A stretch of 6,684 bases of DNA from an uncultured Pseudomonadota bacterium. Lineage in GTDB: Bacteria > Pseudomonadota > Alphaproteobacteria > RF32 > CAG-239. Positions within the stretch are counted from its first letter, which is position 1. Every line of letters starts with the position of its first letter. The notes beneath the pieces were generated by a model. It had not been told where the DNA came from and did no database searches. It saw nothing but the letters and a program-made list of their open reading frames with translations. The DNA is taken from contig CACXFX010000056.1 of assembly GCA_902767055.1 (NCBI GenBank), positions 1 to 6,684 on the forward strand. Direction: 5' to 3'. Shown here piece after piece: positions 6,643 to 6,684 of this stretch. A program made the position numbers and the translations under genes.

Positions 6643-6649
6643 CCTCCTT
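6643..6649 (-). promoter_or_regulatory. Strong ribosome binding site of rplT
   Basis: AAGGAGG on the minus strand is a full match to the anti-Shine-Dalgarno core and sits seven bases before the rplT ATG. It is stronger than those of pheS (weak) and proS (AAGGA), in line with the high output expected of a ribosomal protein gene. Confidence 0.9.
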
Positions 6650-6684
6650 ATAAATACGGTAAAAACTTTTTAACAATTTTAACA

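Noticed and set aside
6648..6676. Promoter-like boxes ahead of rplT (TTGTTA, 17-base gap, TTATAA)
   Set aside because: The -10 box overlaps the rplT ribosome binding site, so a transcript starting there would lack it; rplT is more likely transcribed with rpmI from further upstream.
1..6684. Insertion sequences, CRISPR array, tRNA genes, phage or defence genes
   Set aside because: No transposase, regularly spaced repeat, cloverleaf or related protein motif was found; all genes except the repeat protein are translation housekeeping genes.

Overview
The window looks like chromosome from a low-GC alphaproteobacterium. The PheS protein ends in a tail of the kind seen in alphaproteobacteria (after the usual class II end it continues RWLKNYGFAPLDF...GGL). 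The minus-strand gene order rplT-pheS-pheT is the ordinary bacterial one. The AT-rich composition and the secreted BspA-like leucine-rich-repeat protein suggest a host- or gut-associated, uncultured lineage; this placement is inference.

Layout. Positions 1-300 hold no gene. They contain a near-consensus sigma-70 promoter (90-118, plus strand), then a leader of about 175 bases rich in complementary segments, several mutually exclusive, including one that could mask the ribosome binding site of the next gene. Positions 301-1131 (plus) encode a 276-residue exported protein with about five BspA-type repeats. Positions 1142-1168 hold a perfect hairpin flanked by A and T runs, which serves as a shared terminator for the two converging transcription units.

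From 6635 down to 1171 every gene lies on the minus strand: rplT (ribosomal protein L20), a terminator-like hairpin, pheS and pheT (the two subunits of phenylalanyl-tRNA synthetase, overlapping by 4 bases), then proS (prolyl-tRNA synthetase) 15 bases after pheT. All serve translation: L20 builds the large ribosomal subunit, and the two synthetases charge tRNA-Phe and tRNA-Pro. rpmI (L35), the usual partner of rplT, would lie just past the right edge.

The unusual points are modest. ProRS is the archaeal/eukaryotic-type enzyme, unlike the short bacterial type common in alphaproteobacteria, and two of its four zinc-binding cysteines are replaced. The hairpin between rplT and pheS leaves only about 20 bases before the pheS start. 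The leader of the repeat protein looks like a cis-acting RNA switch. I see no insertion sequence, CRISPR array, tRNA, rRNA or phage gene, and no evidence for a wholly new multi-gene system.
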